64,000 nucleotides of DNA. Source: an uncultured Formosa sp. GTDB taxonomy: Bacteria; Bacteroidota; Bacteroidia; Flavobacteriales; Flavobacteriaceae. The DNA is taken from contig NZ_CANMTH010000002.1 in NCBI RefSeq assembly GCF_947500765.1, positions 620,001-684,000 of the forward strand, written 5' to 3'. The notes beneath the pieces were generated by a model that made no database searches, was not told the origin of the DNA, and saw only the letters and a program-made list of their open reading frames with translations. Shown here piece after piece: positions 62,372-64,000 of the stretch (positions within the stretch are counted from its first letter, which is position 1; each line of letters starts with the position of its first letter). Made by a program: the position numbers and the translations under genes.

Positions 62372-62409
62372 ATAGTCACTTTTTTTAAGTGTAATAGAGT
62401 AATGTTAGT

Positions 62410-63375
62410 ATGAAATATAATATTTTTTTTCTTTTTTCTTTTATTGTTCAATTTTCTATTGCTCAACCAGACTCATTATATATTAAGAAAAGACTTATTA
62501 TAAAAAGTCCAACGCCTACATGGACAAATACAAATAAATTATCACTAGATTTAAATGAAGTTGCTTTTGTAAACTGGAATGCTGGGGGGAGTAATTCTAT
62601 TTCTGCTATTGTTAGTCAGGTGTCTTCTTTGGATTATACTTTTAAAAATTTTAAGTGGGCTAATGCTTTTAACGCGCGTTATGGTATAAACCAACAAGAA
62701 AGCGAAGTTTTGAAAAAGACAGATGATTTGTTAGAGATAAGCTCATCTGTAGGCTATAAACGTTCCGATGCTTCTAAATGGTATTATTCAGCACGTTTAA
62801 CTTTTTCAACTCAATTTGCAAACGGATATTCTTATCCAGATACTTCCAATCCTATATCTAAATTTATGGCTCCAGGATATTTATTCTTTGGGGGAGGAAT
62901 GGAGTATGGTAAGGATATAGAAAAATTATCGCTCTATGCTTCTCCTTTAACATTTAAATCTACCTATGTATTAGATCAGGATTTGGCTAATGCAGGTTCT
63001 TTTGGGGTGGAGCCAGCGGTTTATGATGATGATGGTAATGTATTAATCCCTGGAGAAAAAGTGAGAGAAGAGCTAGGTATTTTAGTAACGAACTATTATG
63101 AAGTAGATGTTGCTAAAAATGTATTGTTAAAAAGTACAGCAAATTTCTATACCGATTATTTAAATAGTTTTGGAAATATTGATGTGGATTGGCAATTGCT
63201 TATAGATTTTAAAGTAAATAACTTTATAAAAGCATCTTTAGGTTCTCAGCTTAAATATGATAATGATGTGAAAAATTTAATTGTCATTGATGAAGATGCC
63301 GACGAGTATGGCCAGTCTGGTGCTAAAGTACAGTGGAAACAGCTTTTAGGTATTGGTTTTGTTGTAGATTTTTAA
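62410..63375 (+). CDS. DUF3078 family secreted protein
   Basis: This 321-aa protein has a signal peptide (KYNIFFLFSFIVQFSIAQ). The DUF3078 pattern is clear: LDLNEVAFVNWNAGGSNSIS, FKWANAFNARYGINQQESE, and a C-terminal beta-rich part ending GIGFVVDF, as in small outer-membrane barrels. No function is known. Widespread in Bacteroidota. Confidence 0.88.
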   Translation: MKYNIFFLFSFIVQFSIAQPDSLYIKKRLIIKSPTPTWTNTNKLSLDLNEVAFVNWNAGGSNSISAIVSQVSSLDYTFKNFKWANAFNARYGINQQESEVLKKTDDLLEISSSVGYKRSDASKWYYSARLTFSTQFANGYSYPDTSNPISKFMAPGYLFFGGGMEYGKDIEKLSLYASPLTFKSTYVLDQDLANAGSFGVEPAVYDDDGNVLIPGEKVREELGILVTNYYEVDVAKNVLLKSTANFYTDYLNSFGNIDVDWQLLIDFKVNNFIKASLGSQLKYDNDVKNLIVIDEDADEYGQSGAKVQWKQLLGIGFVVDF

Positions 63376-63515
63376 ATTTAGAAATAAAATAAATAATATT
63401 TATTTGTTAACTATTTTATGTTGATAATTTGTTAAATAGCTGTATTTCAGTTTTTTATGTGTTTTTATTGAAAACTTTGAAATAAATTATATGTAATTTG
63501 TTTCAAATTCTTACC

Positions 63516-63523
63516 TATATTTG
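63516..63523 (+). promoter_or_regulatory. -7 box of the ribonucleotide reductase gene
   Basis: TATATTTG, an exact TAnnTTTG match, with a TTTG 16 bases upstream (63497-63500), shorter than the usual -33 spacing. The ATG follows 43 bases after the box. I did not find a B12-riboswitch-like element. Confidence 0.5.
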
Positions 63524-63566
63524 CAGTCTTGAAATTATTCTAGTAACAACTTAATTAATTAAGACA

Positions 63567-64000
63567 ATGAATGTAGATTCCTTACCTATCCCTCAAAAAA
63601 CCTATACTCAAGAAGAAGCTTTCGAAGCGTCGTTAAAATACTTTAAAGGAGACGATTTAGCTGCTAGAGTTTGGCTAAACAAATATGCTCTTAAAGATTC
63701 TGATGGAAATATCTACGAGTTAACTCCTAACGATATGCACCGTAGAATAGCAAAAGAAATTGCTAGAATAGAAGTGCGTTACCCTAATCCATTGTCTGAA
63801 GAAGAAATTTTTGATCTAATAAAAGATTTTAAATATATTGTTCCTCAAGGAAGTCCAATGGCCGGAATTGGTAATCCATTTCAGATTGCATCTCTTTCAA
63901 ATTGTTTTGTAATTGGTAATAGTGGAGATTCAGATTCCTATGGAGGAATCATGAAAATAGATCAGGAACAAGTACAATTAATGAAACGTCGTGGTGGTGT
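63567..64000 (+). CDS. nrdJ: Adenosylcobalamin-dependent (class II) ribonucleotide reductase, 5' part
   Basis: 144 codons are visible and the frame runs off the window. The N-terminus (KTYTQEEAFEASLKYFKG, LAARVWLNKYALKD) and the substrate-site region (VPQGSPMAGIGNPFQIASLS, then NCFVIGNSGDSD, YGGIMKIDQEQVQLMKRRGG) are those of class II NrdJ enzymes. It converts ribonucleoside diphosphates to deoxy forms using adenosylcobalamin. Identity is firm; the C-terminal half is not visible. Confidence 0.88.
   Translation, partial: MNVDSLPIPQKTYTQEEAFEASLKYFKGDDLAARVWLNKYALKDSDGNIYELTPNDMHRRIAKEIARIEVRYPNPLSEEEIFDLIKDFKYIVPQGSPMAGIGNPFQIASLSNCFVIGNSGDSDSYGGIMKIDQEQVQLMKRRGG

Noticed and set aside
62375..62392. 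Terminator after purM (CACTT...AAGTG)
   Set aside because: The stem is only 5 bp and the T-run is inside the loop, not after it.
1..64000. CRISPR arrays, rRNA or tRNA genes, phage or transposase genes
   Set aside because: Read-through found no regular short repeats with spacers, no RNA-gene signatures and no transposase, integrase or phage structural genes.

Overview
The window looks like a chromosome segment of a marine Flavobacteriaceae-type Bacteroidota. Evidence: low GC; TAnnTTTG-type -7 promoter boxes; very few Shine-Dalgarno sites; a SecDF fusion; a MoaC/MoaB fusion; a DUF3078 protein; a MoxR/Bat operon; a GSIII glutamine synthetase; a type II-like glutamine synthetase; and two secreted S1 sulfatases typical of algal-polysaccharide users. 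No genus can be fixed from sequence alone.

Layout. 1-1864 is the 3' part of secDF. 2241-14985 (+) is a complete nitrate-assimilation locus: nirB, nirD, a DUF4202 gene, a NarX-like sensor kinase, its NarL-type regulator, a NarK-type transporter, a nitrate reductase with its own NADH-dehydrogenase-like module fused on, and an unusual protein joining two NirA-like half-domains to a rubredoxin. Facing it, 14982-21889 (-) is a long operon for the cofactors of those enzymes: moeA, a ModE-like HTH, a TSUP permease, mobA, cobA, a siroheme synthase-type dehydrogenase, moaD, moaE, moaCB and moaA. A palindromic element (core TAAGTATTAATACTTA) lies before nirB and narK, with related half-sites before moeA and moaE. 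This suggests one regulon.

22114-24179 holds a metallophosphoesterase, an ArsC-like protein and a small membrane protein. About 24.2-33.9 kb is an AT-rich accessory stretch. It has one-gene units, nearly all on the minus strand and mostly small secreted or membrane proteins of unknown function. They are separated by long gaps carrying a four-copy dispersed repeat (two copies almost identical) and hairpins. It looks like a cassette array, but no integrase or convincing attC site is visible.

33.9-37.6 kb returns to housekeeping genes (deoD, deoC, a VOC protein, a YiiX-like lipoprotein, apt). 37.6-39.7 kb is a small variable patch (inverted repeat, 11-bp tandem repeats, DUF6266, excisionase-type HTH). 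39.7-45.1 kb has a regulator, two paralogous sulfatases and a HAD-family lipoprotein. 45.3-51.8 kb is a MoxR-DUF58-BatA/B/C/D operon.

51.8-64 kb carries a bestrophin, a TlpA-type thioredoxin, a BlaI/M56 pair, a Na+/Ca2+ exchanger, two divergent glutamine synthetases (GSII-like and GSIII), a small secreted peptide, an AIR synthase, a DUF3078 protein and the 5' end of a class II (B12-dependent) ribonucleotide reductase. Nitrate uptake and reduction, cofactor supply and glutamine synthesis are therefore all present in the same 64 kb.
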